From contig NZ_JAPEMC010000001.1 of assembly GCF_026343115.1 (NCBI RefSeq), forward strand, positions 248,001-312,000: DNA of 64,000 nt. The letters are read 5' to 3'. This DNA is from Streptomyces sp. NBC_00102. GTDB lineage: Bacteria > Actinomycetota > Actinomycetes > Streptomycetales > Streptomycetaceae. The notes beneath the pieces were generated by a model, which saw only the letters and a list, made by a program, of their open reading frames with translations, searched no databases and had not been told where the DNA came from. The position numbers and the translations under genes were made by a program. This document shows positions 1-8,302 of the stretch, one piece after another; the stretch's first letter is position 1, and every line of letters starts with the position of its first letter.

Positions 1-1042
1 GAGGGATTAGCCGGGATCGCAGGGTGCGCAGGACGACCGTCATGCCGCCTTCGCCTGCCATGAACACCGCGACCAGGACCAGGTAGGACCGGTAGTCGGG
101 GGCCCGGGCGGCGGCCAGGCAGGCGAGCGAGGCGAGGGCGGCGCAGACGGCGCCGACCGGCCACAGGCTGAAGCGGTCGAGCGCGAACCGGCAGAGCGTG
201 ACGCTGAGAAGGGTCGCTGCGGCGGCGGCGGACCAGACGAGGCCCACCGCGGTGGTGGACTGCCCGAAGTGCTGGACGACGATCACGGGGCCGGCTGCCT
301 GGAGTAGGCCGCTGGCCAGGTTGGACAGGGTCAAACCGGTCACGAGCCAGCCGAGTGCCGGGAGCGAGCGAATGGTGCGCCATCCGGTGAGGAGCCCGGC
401 GCTGACCTGATGCTTCGGCGCCCGGGCCGGTGCCACGGGCGAGGGCGGGGTGCGCAGGGCGAGCAGCGCGGCGAGCAGCGAGAGCACGGTGGTCACCGCG
501 AGCATCGACGGGGGTCCGGTGAGCAGGAGCATTCCGGCGAGCGCCGGTCCGGCCAGAGCCGCTGTCTGGTCGATGCCGAGCAAGACGGCTTGGACACGGT
601 GGGCCCGTGGTCCTGCTCGGCGGCCGGCGGCGGCCCCTGCGGTTTCGGCCGCGATGTAGCTGAACTCGGTGAGCACTCCGGTGGTGGCCGCCAGCACCAT
701 CACGGTCGCGCCCGCCACGGTGCCGGTCGGGTGGAGGTGCAGCAGGACCGCGCCGGCGGCGAGGACCAGGGCCCGGCCCAGGGAGGCCAGGTGGAAGACC
801 ACCGCGGCGCCGCGGCGGTCGACGAGCGATCCGGCCCACCCGAACGCCGCGAGCCTCGGAATCCATTCCAGGGCGAAGGCGGCGCCCGTCAGCGCGGCGG
901 AGCGCGTCGTGGCCAGGACGAGCAGCGGGATGCCGTAGGTGGACATCGCGAGCGCCAACGCGTCGGCGGTGCGCGGCAGGTAGATGCTGCGCATCGGACC
1001 GCTGGTGTGGCGTGCGTGCCGGGGTGCGACCGCGTAGCTCAC
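1..1042 (-). CDS. MFS transporter, 3' end cut by window edge
   Basis: This is a multi-pass membrane protein read on the minus strand and still open at base 1. About 347 codons are present, with repeated hydrophobic helices separated by short basic loops such as DRRGA and RRAGPRAH, the usual look of a major facilitator transporter. A probable role is proton-driven efflux of a small molecule. The GTG at 1042-1040 overlaps the TGA of the upstream regulator (GTGA), which implies translational coupling; an ATG at 994 is an alternative start. Two winged-helix regulators precede it in the same operon, which suggests drug- or metabolite-responsive control. The substrate cannot be inferred. Confidence 0.8.
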   Translation of the reverse strand, partial: MSYAVAPRHARHTSGPMRSIYLPRTADALALAMSTYGIPLLVLATTRSAALTGAAFALEWIPRLAAFGWAGSLVDRRGAAVVFHLASLGRALVLAAGAVLLHLHPTGTVAGATVMVLAATTGVLTEFSYIAAETAGAAAGRRAGPRAHRVQAVLLGIDQTAALAGPALAGMLLLTGPPSMLAVTTVLSLLAALLALRTPPSPVAPARAPKHQVSAGLLTGWRTIRSLPALGWLVTGLTLSNLASGLLQAAGPVIVVQHFGQSTTAVGLVWSAAAAATLLSVTLCRFALDRFSLWPVGAVCAALASLACLAAARAPDYRSYLVLVAVFMAGEGGMTVVLRTLRSRLIP

Positions 1043-1521
1043 GCGGCCTGCTCGGGTTCGGCCGCCCGGGCCACCTGGGGGTTGTCGGCCAGCCACTGGA
1101 TCAGGAGCGAGCGGAGGCGTGCCAGGCCCTCGTCTGCTCCCGCGACGTGCGCACCGGTGGCGAGCGACGGCGCCAGCAGGCCGAGGACAGCCCGGATGCG
1201 GCTGGTGAACGCGCATACGGGCGCTGGCACGGCATGGCCTCGGGCCCAGTGGGCCATCGCGTCGTACAGGTCGACCAACTCCAACCCTGCCTGGGTCAGT
1301 TCGAGCCCGGCGCCGGGGGCGATCCGGATGAGGCCGTATGCGCGGGCCGTGTCGGATGCGCTGCGCAGGTGGTGCGTGGAGAGGTCGGTCAGGGTGGCGG
1401 TCATCCGGCGGGGCGGTATGGCGCCGTTGTCGTCGATCTCGGTAACGAGGCGGACCAATGGACGGGAGGCGAGCAGGTCGACAGTGCGCTGCGCTTCGTC
1501 GGAGATAAGAGGGGTGCTCAT
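1039..1521 (-). CDS. Small winged-helix-type regulator
   Basis: A 160-residue protein starting MSTPLISDE. The ATG at 1521 overlaps the TGA of the preceding HxlR-like gene (ATGA), so this start is preferred to an upstream in-frame one. Residues about 10-100 look helical and include a stretch around LTQAGLELVDLYDAMAHWA that resembles the second half of an HxlR or MarR-type domain (beta-wing plus C-terminal helix). It probably partners the larger regulator upstream to control the MFS gene. The assignment rests on context and weak similarity only. Confidence 0.5.
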   Translation of the reverse strand: MSTPLISDEAQRTVDLLASRPLVRLVTEIDDNGAIPPRRMTATLTDLSTHHLRSASDTARAYGLIRIAPGAGLELTQAGLELVDLYDAMAHWARGHAVPAPVCAFTSRIRAVLGLLAPSLATGAHVAGADEGLARLRSLLIQWLADNPQVARAAEPEQAA

Positions 1522-2372
1522 CGGCGCGGGCCTCCCGCCGGAATGGCTGCCGCCGGGCGGACGGTCGTACGGTGCGAGAAGAGGTCCTTGTTGTGCCAGG
1601 CCGGGGAGGGCTGGACGGACCGAGTGGGTGTCCGAGTGGGTGGGAGTGCGGTGGGGGCGGGCCGGGACTGGCTGCTGATCCACGGCCTCGGTGCGGTCTT
1701 CGCCTGCGGGTGCCCCCAGACCGGGTGCTGGGCTGCGTGGTCAAGGGGCTGGCCGGCGGACCACGCGGACAGGGCGCCGAGCACGGGGCCCAGGCCGTGG
1801 CCGGACGCGGACAGCCGGTAGGGCTGGCCCAGGCCGTCGGTGTCGACGAGACCGTCGGCGGTGAGCTGCCGCAGCGGCGGGTAGATGTTGGTCCAGTCGG
1901 TGGTGGGCATCACGATCCGGGCCAGAGCCCGACCGCTTGCCTCCTGACGGGACTTGAGCACCCACAGGATGGCGGCTGCGTGGCGCCGGGTGAGCAGGGT
2001 GAGGCTGTCCTCGATCTGCTCGATCGCGGACAGCGGGCGGTCCGGCTGCTCCAGGTACTCCTCGGCCCAGGTGACGATCATCGGCAGGACCGGCAGCAGA
2101 GCGGCACCTCGTTCGGTGTGGCCGTAGGTCACGTGCCGCGCGGTGTGTTCGGACCGGACGACGAGTCCGGCGTCGCACAGCGCTTTGATCTTCGGGTGAA
2201 GTTGGCCGGCCTGCAGCCAGGACACCTTGGCCGCCACCTCGCTGTAGCGCTGCGGCGGGCCGGAGAGGGCCAGGAGGATCCTCGTGTTCCAGCGCGGAGT
2301 GATCATGGCGAGGGCCTCGGTGACCCGGGCGATGTCGGCGTCGGTGCCAGGGGGCAGAGCGGTGATGGCCAA
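1518..2372 (-). CDS. Tandem HxlR-family winged-helix regulator
   Basis: A 284-residue protein that appears to carry two HxlR-type winged-helix units. The first, at about residues 15-110, contains TPRWNTRILLALS and YSEVAAKVSWLQAGQLHPKI, close to the HxlR signature (W...IL..L..G..RF.EL......S...L...L). The second, at about 120-210, contains RRHAAAILWVL. The C-terminal 70 residues are proline-rich and low complexity. The start is TTG at 2372 with AGGAG about nine bases upstream. HxlR proteins are DNA-binding repressors or activators that often respond to redox or electrophiles. It heads an operon with the small regulator and the exporter, so autoregulated efflux control is likely. Confidence 0.7.
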   Translation of the reverse strand: MAITALPPGTDADIARVTEALAMITPRWNTRILLALSGPPQRYSEVAAKVSWLQAGQLHPKIKALCDAGLVVRSEHTARHVTYGHTERGAALLPVLPMIVTWAEEYLEQPDRPLSAIEQIEDSLTLLTRRHAAAILWVLKSRQEASGRALARIVMPTTDWTNIYPPLRQLTADGLVDTDGLGQPYRLSASGHGLGPVLGALSAWSAGQPLDHAAQHPVWGHPQAKTAPRPWISSQSRPAPTALPPTRTPTRSVQPSPAWHNKDLFSHRTTVRPAAAIPAGGPRR

Positions 2373-2413
2373 GGGGAGGAACTCCTGGATGATGAAGGGG
2401 AATCGCCTGCGAG

Positions 2414-2869
2414 TCAGCGGCTGCGCGCAGGAATCGGCACAGCGGGAGGCGGAGCCGGAGCAGGCGGCGCGGGAAGCGGTGTGGCCGCGCTCGGAGCAGG
2501 GGCCGGGGCGAGGCTCTGCAGGACGGCGGTGACCGATGTGGCCTGGACTTCCCGGACGGCGACGGCTTCGGCGAGCCGGCGGGTCGCGTCGAGGAGGTGA
2601 GCGACCTCGTGCGGGCCGATCTGCCGATCGGGGTGGATGAGCCGGGCGAGGTGATCGCGGTGGACGTCGATGCTGCGCTCGGCGAGGGCGAGGGCGTTAC
2701 GCATGCCGAGCAGGGCGGAGAGCATGCCGGGCGGCAGGTTCTGGGCGTGGACTTCGAGGTCGGTGAGCGGTGCGCCGTACAGGGCCTCGATACGTCCGGC
2801 GATGTCGGTGGACGTGGGGTGGGGCAAGCGGGGGCTCTTACGGTCGGCGGGCCCGGGCCGCCCCGGCAC
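2414..2869 (-). CDS. Hypothetical protein, third gene of a minus-strand operon
   Basis: About 151 residues from a GTG at 2869 that overlaps the previous gene by 32 bases; a TTG about 15 codons further in is also possible. The central part (IAGRIEALYGAPLTDLEVHAQNLPPG onwards) is predicted helical and acidic to neutral, and the C-terminus is a Pro/Ala tail. No family was recognised. It is the last gene of a three-gene, translationally coupled set (3760 to 2414) of small soluble proteins typical of Streptomyces plasmid or conjugative regions. Confidence 0.55.
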   Translation of the reverse strand: MPGRPGPADRKSPRLPHPTSTDIAGRIEALYGAPLTDLEVHAQNLPPGMLSALLGMRNALALAERSIDVHRDHLARLIHPDRQIGPHEVAHLLDATRRLAEAVAVREVQATSVTAVLQSLAPAPAPSAATPLPAPPAPAPPPAVPIPARSR

Positions 2870-3281
2870 GCGGGGGTGCCGGGGCGGCGGACGGGGGCAG
2901 CGTTGCGGTGGCCTTGAGCTGTGCCGTTCGGACGGGCCGGGCCTGCTCAGCGGGCGGCGGCATGGTGCGCAGCAGTGCGTCGAGGGCGGCGCGGTAGCCG
3001 TCGCGGGCGTCGAGCGCCGCGTTCAGCCACTGCGCGTCGAAGCGGAGCTTGTCCGCCGACAGTTCGCTCATGTCGCGTTCCGGATCCGTGTCGGCGTGGA
3101 CGCGGTCGCGGACGCGGGCGACCTGTTCCTCGGTGAGCGCGAGGAAGGAGCGCAGCTCCAGGGCCCGGGCGAGCGCGGGCGGTGCGTCCGGATCGACGGC
3201 CGTCTCGTACAGCTCCGACACTGGTTGACCGAAGGCTTTCTGCAGGTCGGTGTCCAGGGTGCTGGACTTGTCGCGGGTCAT
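2838..3281 (-). CDS. Hypothetical soluble protein
   Basis: A 147-residue protein starting MTRDKSSTLDTDLQKAFG. Its ATG at 3281 overlaps the TGA of the upstream gene (ATGA), which fixes the start. The body is helical and charged (DKLRFDAQWLNAALDARDGYRAALDALL) and the C-terminus is an Ala/Pro tail. There are no membrane segments and no catalytic motif. It is the middle gene of the 3760-2414 operon. Function unknown. Confidence 0.6.
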   Translation of the reverse strand: MTRDKSSTLDTDLQKAFGQPVSELYETAVDPDAPPALARALELRSFLALTEEQVARVRDRVHADTDPERDMSELSADKLRFDAQWLNAALDARDGYRAALDALLRTMPPPAEQARPVRTAQLKATATLPPSAAPAPPRAGAARARRP

Positions 3282-3760
3282 CGGGTGGCCCTTGCCGGGC
3301 GCCACGCCGACGTCGGTGCGGTGGTGGCTGCGGGCCGTTGGGGGGCGCTGGTCTGGACGGCCGGGCCGGTGCGGGACCGAAGACGGGCGAGGCGCTCGGC
3401 GGCGAGGTCCTTCTGCCCCGGGGTGCCGGCTTCGAGAAGCCATCGCACCACCATGGCGCGGCCGTCGCGGGTGGTCACGGCGGAGTTCACCCGGTGGGCG
3501 AGGTCCATCGCCGGGTCGTCGATCTCGCTGGGCTGTGTCTGCAGGGCGGCGAGGAGGTCTTCCTCGGCGCGTTCCACCAGGCCCTGGGCCTCGACCAGCA
3601 GGTCGTACCACTTGACGATGTCGGTGGCGTCCGGGTTCGCGGTCGGTGCGGCGGCGACCGCGGTTGTCAGCTGGGCCACCTTCATGTCGAAGCGCGCTTC
3701 GATCCGTTCGGTGAGCACGCCCACGACGTCCGCGAAATCCTCGGACATGCCGTCGGACAT
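3278..3760 (-). CDS. Hypothetical helical protein
   Basis: A 160-residue protein starting MSDGMSEDFADVVGVL at ATG 3760, with an AGGAGATAT ribosome site just upstream. It is mostly helical and acidic, with a long amphipathic stretch (WYDLLVEAQGLVERAEEDLLAAL) and a basic, proline-rich tail. It is the first gene of a three-gene operon with ATGA coupling to the next. No recognised domain. The layout suggests structural or regulatory accessory proteins of the neighbouring mobile element. Confidence 0.6.
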   Translation of the reverse strand: MSDGMSEDFADVVGVLTERIEARFDMKVAQLTTAVAAAPTANPDATDIVKWYDLLVEAQGLVERAEEDLLAALQTQPSEIDDPAMDLAHRVNSAVTTRDGRAMVVRWLLEAGTPGQKDLAAERLARLRSRTGPAVQTSAPQRPAATTAPTSAWRPARATR

Positions 3761-3858
3761 GGGATATCTCCTGTTCTCGCTGGGCCGGTGCACTGGAAAG
3801 ATGAGGGGGGTCCCGCATTCGGCGGACTGGCCGTGTGCCGGTATGCGCTGAAGTCCGC

Positions 3859-4200
3859 TCAGTCCAGGCACATACGCGCGTCGCGGTAGACGTAGGTACC
3901 GGAGACCCAGCCCGTGACGCCGGTCGTCTTGTCCGTGATGTAGACCCAGTTGCCGCTCTTCTTGGACACGCTGAACGTGTGGGCCTTGTAGAGCACGCCG
4001 AGCGCCGTGGACGTCGCGCTGGCCCTGGACCGAATGATCACGGCCGTGGTGTGCACGGTGTACGGCAGGGGCGGCTGGGACGAGCAGCTACTCGCGGGTA
4101 CGACGTCGGGCGTCGCCGCGCTGGCGGTGCCGGCGCCCAGCACCGGCAGAACGAGAGCGCCAAGCACAGCCGCGGTGACAGCAGTTCGGGTGGAGCGCAT
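3859..4200 (-). CDS. Secreted SH3b-domain protein
   Basis: A 113-residue preprotein. A Sec signal peptide occupies about residues 1-29 (MRST basic end, hydrophobic core, cut near TASA-A). The mature part holds one bacterial SH3 domain of the SH3b type, shown by VIIRSRASATSTALGVLYKAHTFSV and a TGVTGWVSGTYVY end. SH3b domains bind cell-wall peptides or mediate contacts outside the membrane. GGAGG lies about 10 bases before the ATG. The two cysteines in SSCSSQ and RMCLD may form a disulfide. In a region next to a T4SS it may act at the cell surface, but that is inference. Confidence 0.75.
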   Translation of the reverse strand: MRSTRTAVTAAVLGALVLPVLGAGTASAATPDVVPASSCSSQPPLPYTVHTTAVIIRSRASATSTALGVLYKAHTFSVSKKSGNWVYITDKTTGVTGWVSGTYVYRDARMCLD

Positions 4201-4278
4201 GCGGAAGAAACCTCCGTGAGGTCATGGCGGATTGCGGGGGAAGGACGCCGGGGTGTTGTCGCACCGGCTGTATAAGAG

Positions 4279-4326
4279 TCCGCAGAATCGCCGGTTTGGC
4301 TAACCGGCGATCACCGGGTATGTTCC
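4279..4326 (-). repeat. Hairpin element copy 1 of 3
   Basis: Read on the minus strand this is GGAACATA, a few bases, then a perfect 10-bp stem ATCGCCGGTT / AACCGGCGAT (4287-4311) with loop AGCCA, then CGGA. It lies directly behind the stop of the 4349-5092 gene in the direction of transcription. The same core with the same flanks recurs at 23771-23820 and 38881-38930, each time 20-25 bases behind a stop codon. A terminator is the simplest reading, although the conserved 5' flank is more than a terminator needs. Confidence 0.75.
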
Positions 4327-4348
4327 GTCCCCGCCTCGGGCTGGGCGC

Positions 4349-5092
4349 TCACCGCGAACGGCCGGGCGGGCGCGCGGCGGGGGCCTTCGCCACACCAGCC
4401 GGCCGGACGGCGGCGCCTGCCTGACGGACTGGCGGGAGAGGGCCCGCCTCGCCAGTGAGCCGGTCGGAGCACCACTGCAGGGCCTCGTCGACCGTGTCGA
4501 AGCCGCCCTCGCGCAGGGTGTGCGTCCAGGTGTCGGTGTCGACCTCTTCGACCACGACGCGGAACGGCGACGGGGCGCCTTCGTCCAGGGCCCGCAGTGC
4601 CACGACGGTGACCATGTCGTCCGGGTCGTCGTGGGTGTAGGAGTAGCCCATGGCGTAGTGGTCGCCGTCACCGGCGAGGCGTCGCTCCAGCGCTCGCGTG
4701 GCGTCGTCCGCCGGCGGCGGGCCCAGCTCGGGGTCAAGAGCAATGGCCTCGGGCGGGCAGCCGCGGTGGACGAGCCAGGACTGTGCCATCGAGGGAAGCG
4801 GCAGCGGCGTCTGCTCGAAGCTGAACGTCGCCTCTTCGTAGTCCCGTTGCAGGTGCACGGCGAGCATTTGGGGCTCGCCTGGGATCCCGTACGTCGCGGC
4901 GCGGTCGAACAGGACGTAGTAGCTGGCCGGCCCGTCGTGGTGTTCGGCGAGGGGGACGAACATGTCCTCGCCGCTGCCGACCCAGCGGTAGAAGTCGAGG
5001 TTCCGCCCCTCGTCGGCGTCGAGGCCGTCGAGACGGAAGTCGACCTGAGGGAGAGGTTTCCGGACCGGCTTCGGTTCGGTGAGAGACAACAA
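4349..5092 (-). CDS. Hypothetical acidic protein
   Basis: About 247 residues from TTG at 5092 (a second TTG follows at once), with AAAGG upstream. The body is acidic and rich in aromatic residues (RNLDFYRWVGSGEDMFVPLA, HYAMGYSYTHDDPDDMVTVV), with a basic, Ala/Pro-rich tail. No signal peptide or membrane segment. Proteins of this kind accompany actinobacterial conjugation loci, but I recognise no named family. It is the last gene before hairpin element copy 1. Confidence 0.6.
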   Translation of the reverse strand: MLSLTEPKPVRKPLPQVDFRLDGLDADEGRNLDFYRWVGSGEDMFVPLAEHHDGPASYYVLFDRAATYGIPGEPQMLAVHLQRDYEEATFSFEQTPLPLPSMAQSWLVHRGCPPEAIALDPELGPPPADDATRALERRLAGDGDHYAMGYSYTHDDPDDMVTVVALRALDEGAPSPFRVVVEEVDTDTWTHTLREGGFDTVDEALQWCSDRLTGEAGPLPPVRQAGAAVRPAGVAKAPAARPPGRSR

Positions 5093-5110
5093 GTGACCTT
5101 TCGGGGGAAT

Positions 5111-5809
5111 TCAGCGCCGACGCGTAGCAGTTGACGGGGACGCTCCGGGGCGAGCCGGGGCCTTCGGTGCCTGCGTCGACGGGGCACGGCGGGAGGCGAA
5201 CAGCGCCGCCCGTCCGGCGTCGGTGAGCGTGACCGGCTGGCCGGCGTGTACGGGGTGGGTGGTGTCCCGGGTGACCAGCCCGGCGTCCTCCAGCCGCCGC
5301 AGCTCGGCGTGGGGGATGCGGGTGCCGGAGGCGGCGGTGACGGACATGCGGCCGGTCAGCAGGTGTTCGTAGAGCTTGGCCCCGCCGGCGATGGCGAGAA
5401 GTGCCGCCTGATCGCCCGTCGAGAGCTCCCTCGTGTCGGGGGCTTGGGAGGTTGCTGCGGCTTCGATGGGCTCCAGGGCGAGGAGCACCTCTTGGGCGGC
5501 TGCGTCCCGGGCGTCGGCCGCCTCCTCCAGCTGGTCCACGGTGCGGTCGATGCGCGCGAACAAAGCGGTATCGATGTCGAACTCGCCGCTGGAGAGCCGG
5601 TTGAGCAGGCGCAGGAAGAAGACGACGCCGGTCTGGGCTTGGGCCAGGTGCCGGTGCCGGTCGACCAGCACGGTGTGCTGCTCATCGAGGACCCCGCGGT
5701 CGCGGTAGGCCCACAGAGTGTCGAGGTCGTGCCCGGTGGCGGCTTCGAGACGGTGGTCGAGCGGAGAGACCGCACGCCGGGCGGGTGTCGGTGCGGGGTC
5801 GGGAGGCAT
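5111..5809 (-). CDS. Coiled-coil plus winged-helix protein (paralog family A)
   Basis: A 232-residue protein. Residues about 20-125 are long helices (HRHLAQAQTGVVFFLRLLNRL, RTVDQLEEAADARDAAAQEVLL). Residues about 130-210 form a winged-helix-like unit: DQAALLAIAGGAKLYEHLLTGRMSVT, then IPHAELRRLEDAGLVTRDT and an LTDAGRAAL end. The same architecture occurs at 32349-33093 and 33217-34026, so the element carries at least three paralogs. The role is probably DNA binding or regulation within the element. No relaxase or integrase motif. Confidence 0.6.
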   Translation of the reverse strand: MPPDPAPTPARRAVSPLDHRLEAATGHDLDTLWAYRDRGVLDEQHTVLVDRHRHLAQAQTGVVFFLRLLNRLSSGEFDIDTALFARIDRTVDQLEEAADARDAAAQEVLLALEPIEAAATSQAPDTRELSTGDQAALLAIAGGAKLYEHLLTGRMSVTAASGTRIPHAELRRLEDAGLVTRDTTHPVHAGQPVTLTDAGRAALFASRRAPSTQAPKAPARPGASPSTATRRR

Positions 5810-5827
5810 GGTCGACGCTCCGGGCGT

Positions 5828-6313
5828 TCAGCGAATCGGGTGGCGGGCGAGGTTCGGCGCGGACCTGGGCGGGCCCGGCACGGCGGTGGGCGTCGGACCG
5901 GGCCGGGGAACGGGCGCGCGGGCGGCCAGCTGCGGGGAACGGGAGCGTGCCGCGTGGGTGCGGGCACTCAGCGGCCGGCGGGCCAGGCCCAGGCGGCGCC
6001 CGACCTCGTCGTAGACGTCGTTGCCCGCCCGTGGCCGGACCGCGACGACGTGGATCTCCTTGCGGTGGGCGCATTCCGCAGGCGCCGGGCGGACGCCGTA
6101 GATGACACGCCACTCCCTGCGGGCGTCCACGAACAGCTTCCTGAAGCCTTCCAGGTCGCCATCGAGACGCAGCCCGAAGCGCTCCGCGTTCACGAGCTCC
6201 TGCAGGTAGACAAGGGTGAGATCGCGAATGTCGCTGGGAGCCTGGAGGAGGTCGGTGAGCGCGCGCGGGTCGAAGCTCAGTCCGAAGGCGGGCTGTCCCT
6301 GTCCCCCGCTCAC
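5828..6313 (-). CDS. RelE/ParE-like toxin-fold protein
   Basis: A 161-residue protein whose GTG start at 6313 overlaps the TGA of the DUF4913 gene (GTGA). Residues about 10-105 resemble the RelE/ParE fold: LVYLQELVNAERFGLRLDG, then a beta pair EWRVIYGVRP and KEIHVVAVRPR, and a final helix DVYDEVGRRLGL. In that family the fold is an mRNA interferase or gyrase poison, paired with an antitoxin. Here the neighbours are larger accessory proteins, no small antitoxin lies next to it, and a 55-residue Pro/Arg-rich tail has been added. It may therefore have a non-toxic role. Confidence 0.55.
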   Translation of the reverse strand: MSGGQGQPAFGLSFDPRALTDLLQAPSDIRDLTLVYLQELVNAERFGLRLDGDLEGFRKLFVDARREWRVIYGVRPAPAECAHRKEIHVVAVRPRAGNDVYDEVGRRLGLARRPLSARTHAARSRSPQLAARAPVPRPGPTPTAVPGPPRSAPNLARHPIR

Positions 6314-6951
6314 GGCGCCGGCTCGGCGGGCTCGGCTGCTTGTGCCGCAGCGGCCGTCTCCGTCCGGACGGACGGAGGCGGACCGGCTAGCACCCGGTGT
6401 GCGGGCCGGTCGGGCGAGGTCATGCAGGCCGACAGCGGGCCACCCGGTGCGCGAACGGCCGCGACGGTGTGGGTGAGGAAGTCACGGTGCCAGACCGCCA
6501 TCCCCGAGAGCCCTGCCTCGGGGTCCCGGTGCTGCTGGTAGGCGAGCCACAGGGCGTGGAGCCAGGCCACGACATCGTCATGCTCCTGCCACTGCAGGCA
6601 CCAAGGCGCCGCGGTGGTGACCTCGGCCCCGTAGACCGGGAGCAAGTGGTCATCGACCCAGTCGGACAGAGCATCGAGTTCGTCCTCGCGCTCGTCGCCG
6701 TCCAGTTCCAGGATCGGGCGGGGTTCCGGTGGAGCGGCCGTCGGCGGGCCCCCGAACCCCGGCATCCCGAACGCGGCGAACGGCGATCCACCCGGTGCGG
6801 GGGCGGAGGCGAGGTGGTCGATCTGCTGAGCCTGCTGGGCCGACTGCTCCATGAGCCGGCGCACGCTCGCCTCGATTCCCTCCAGGTGCTGATCCTGAAG
6901 GCGAATCGGCTCCAACACTTCATCTGTGGCTGGCTTTTCGGGTTCGGGCAT
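6310..6951 (-). CDS. DUF4913-type protein
   Basis: A 213-residue protein. After an acidic N-terminus with a short coiled-coil (EGIEASVRRLMEQSAQQAQQ) and a Gly/Pro linker, residues about 95-160 match the DUF4913 pattern: DWVDDHLLPVYG, a W..QW.EHDDVVAWLHALWLAY stretch and WHRDFLTH. DUF4913 proteins are common in actinobacterial plasmids and conjugative elements and have no proven function. It leads an operon with the RelE-like gene, behind a palindrome at 7020-7039 that may be its operator. Confidence 0.75.
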   Translation of the reverse strand: MPEPEKPATDEVLEPIRLQDQHLEGIEASVRRLMEQSAQQAQQIDHLASAPAPGGSPFAAFGMPGFGGPPTAAPPEPRPILELDGDEREDELDALSDWVDDHLLPVYGAEVTTAAPWCLQWQEHDDVVAWLHALWLAYQQHRDPEAGLSGMAVWHRDFLTHTVAAVRAPGGPLSACMTSPDRPAHRVLAGPPPSVRTETAAAAQAAEPAEPAP

Positions 6952-7019
6952 GGAGAAGTTCGGCCTCCTACAGGAGCGAGATGAGGGAATTTCGAGGTCT
7001 TCGTGCGGCGCCGCCGACT

Positions 7020-7039
7020 TGTCGCACGGCGTTGCGACA
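7020..7039. promoter_or_regulatory. Candidate operator palindrome
   Basis: A perfect inverted repeat, TGTCGCA-N6-TGCGACA, sits in the 144-base gap between the methyltransferase stop and the DUF4913 start at 6951, about 70 bases upstream of that start. Size and position fit a dimeric repressor site controlling the 6951-4349 operon. No regulator can be assigned. Confidence 0.45.
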
Positions 7040-7095
7040 GAATTGGGCAGACGGCTCCGCGTAATGCCTGGTCGCCTTGAGGGCGGTGGGAGAAG

Positions 7096-7893
7096 TCAGG
7101 CGGTGAGAACCACGTCGTCCTGCGTGAGGGTTGCGCGCATCGTTTCGGTGAGCCGATCGGTCGCGATCGACGCGTAGTGCTCGGTCTTCTCCACGCCGAT
7201 GAAGTCCCTGCCTTCCAGCAGGGCAGCCACTCCCGTGGAGCCGGAACCGGAGCAGAAGTCGAGGACCGTCCCGCCATCAGGGCTGATCTTGACCAGCTCG
7301 CGCATCACCTGGACCGGCTTCTGCGTGATGTGCTGACGCTTCGCTCCCGAGGGCTGAGAAGCCGAGTACATTCCCGGCAGATAGACCGGATTGAGGGAGG
7401 CGTCGATCGGCCCCTTGCTCGCCCAGACGATGAATTCACAGTTCTGGGTGAAACGGCCCTTCTGGGGCCTGGCCTGGGGCTTGTGCCAGGCCAGGACACC
7501 GCGCCACAGCCAGCCGGCGGCCTGGATCGCGTCCGTGGTGGTGGGGAGCTGACGCCAGTCGGTGAACAGGAGCGCGGTCCCGCCGGTTTTCGTCAGCCGG
7601 TGCGCTTCGGTCATGATCTGCGTCAGCCAGAAGCCGTAACTGCGCTGGTCCATGTTCTCGCCGGTGAAGTCGGCAAGGTCGTTCTTGGAGTCGGCGGAGG
7701 TGTACTTCTGCTTCGCGGAGCGGGAAGTGCGCTCCTTAGCAGTCCGGCCGCCGGAGTTGTACGGCGGATCGGTGATGACGGAATCGACGCAACCAGCCGG
7801 AAGACCGGAGAGAACGGCCAGCGCGTCGCCCTGGTGCAGGGAGAAAGGCAATGAGAAACCCCAATTCGGGTGTGGGAACACGGAGAGAGACAT
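7096..7893 (-). CDS. DNA N4/N6 amino-methyltransferase
   Basis: A 265-residue enzyme beginning MSLSVFPHPNWG. The catalytic motif IV, DPPY, is at residues 42-45 and the SAM-binding motif I, FCSGSGSTG, at 213-221. This is the beta order (catalytic motif before SAM motif), typical of N4-cytosine or N6-adenine methyltransferases. TQKPVQVMRELV just before motif I is also characteristic. No restriction endonuclease is adjacent, so it is probably an orphan modifying the element's own DNA, perhaps to avoid host restriction during transfer. It is transcribed divergently from the T4SS genes. Confidence 0.88.
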   Translation of the reverse strand: MSLSVFPHPNWGFSLPFSLHQGDALAVLSGLPAGCVDSVITDPPYNSGGRTAKERTSRSAKQKYTSADSKNDLADFTGENMDQRSYGFWLTQIMTEAHRLTKTGGTALLFTDWRQLPTTTDAIQAAGWLWRGVLAWHKPQARPQKGRFTQNCEFIVWASKGPIDASLNPVYLPGMYSASQPSGAKRQHITQKPVQVMRELVKISPDGGTVLDFCSGSGSTGVAALLEGRDFIGVEKTEHYASIATDRLTETMRATLTQDDVVLTA

Positions 7894-8302
7894 CCGCCTC
7901 GCGCAGATCCTCGCGGGCCGGAGGTGGGCATACAGAAGCCCGGGGCCGCAGACCGAGGAGGTGAGGGGGAGTTCAAAAACTGTAAGGGCGAAACCGCCGA
8001 CGACCAAGAAGTGCCGTACTGGGGTATCGGTTACCGGCACCCCGCGCCGACTTTTTGGTCAACCGCCGATGTGGGCCTACTGTTTTGGAACCGCCTGACG
8101 CACGTCGCCGCCGGCGGCTCCCCCACCACGTCGCACGGAGGTATCCCCTGCGTCGGCACACCTAGATCCCGCGGCCATGCGGAGCGAGCAGCAACTCGCC
8201 CCGCACCGCCCTTCCCCTGCTCGCCCACCCCGACTGCCGCGCCCTTCCGAAAAGCCCCGCGCACGCGGCACGCCGGACACCGCACCCCCGGAGGACACGC
8301 TT
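7894..8302. other. Divergent intergenic region
   Basis: About 400 bases separate the minus-strand methyltransferase from the plus-strand leader ORF and wall hydrolase. I see no convincing coding frame. It should hold the promoters for both directions, including the one that starts the T4SS operon, but no standard -35/-10 pair stands out. Confidence 0.4.

Noticed and set aside
410..1678. Long plus-strand open frame opposite the MFS and regulator genes
   Set aside because: Composition is Arg/Gly-rich with no domain, and the minus-strand frames read as real membrane and winged-helix proteins with coupled starts.
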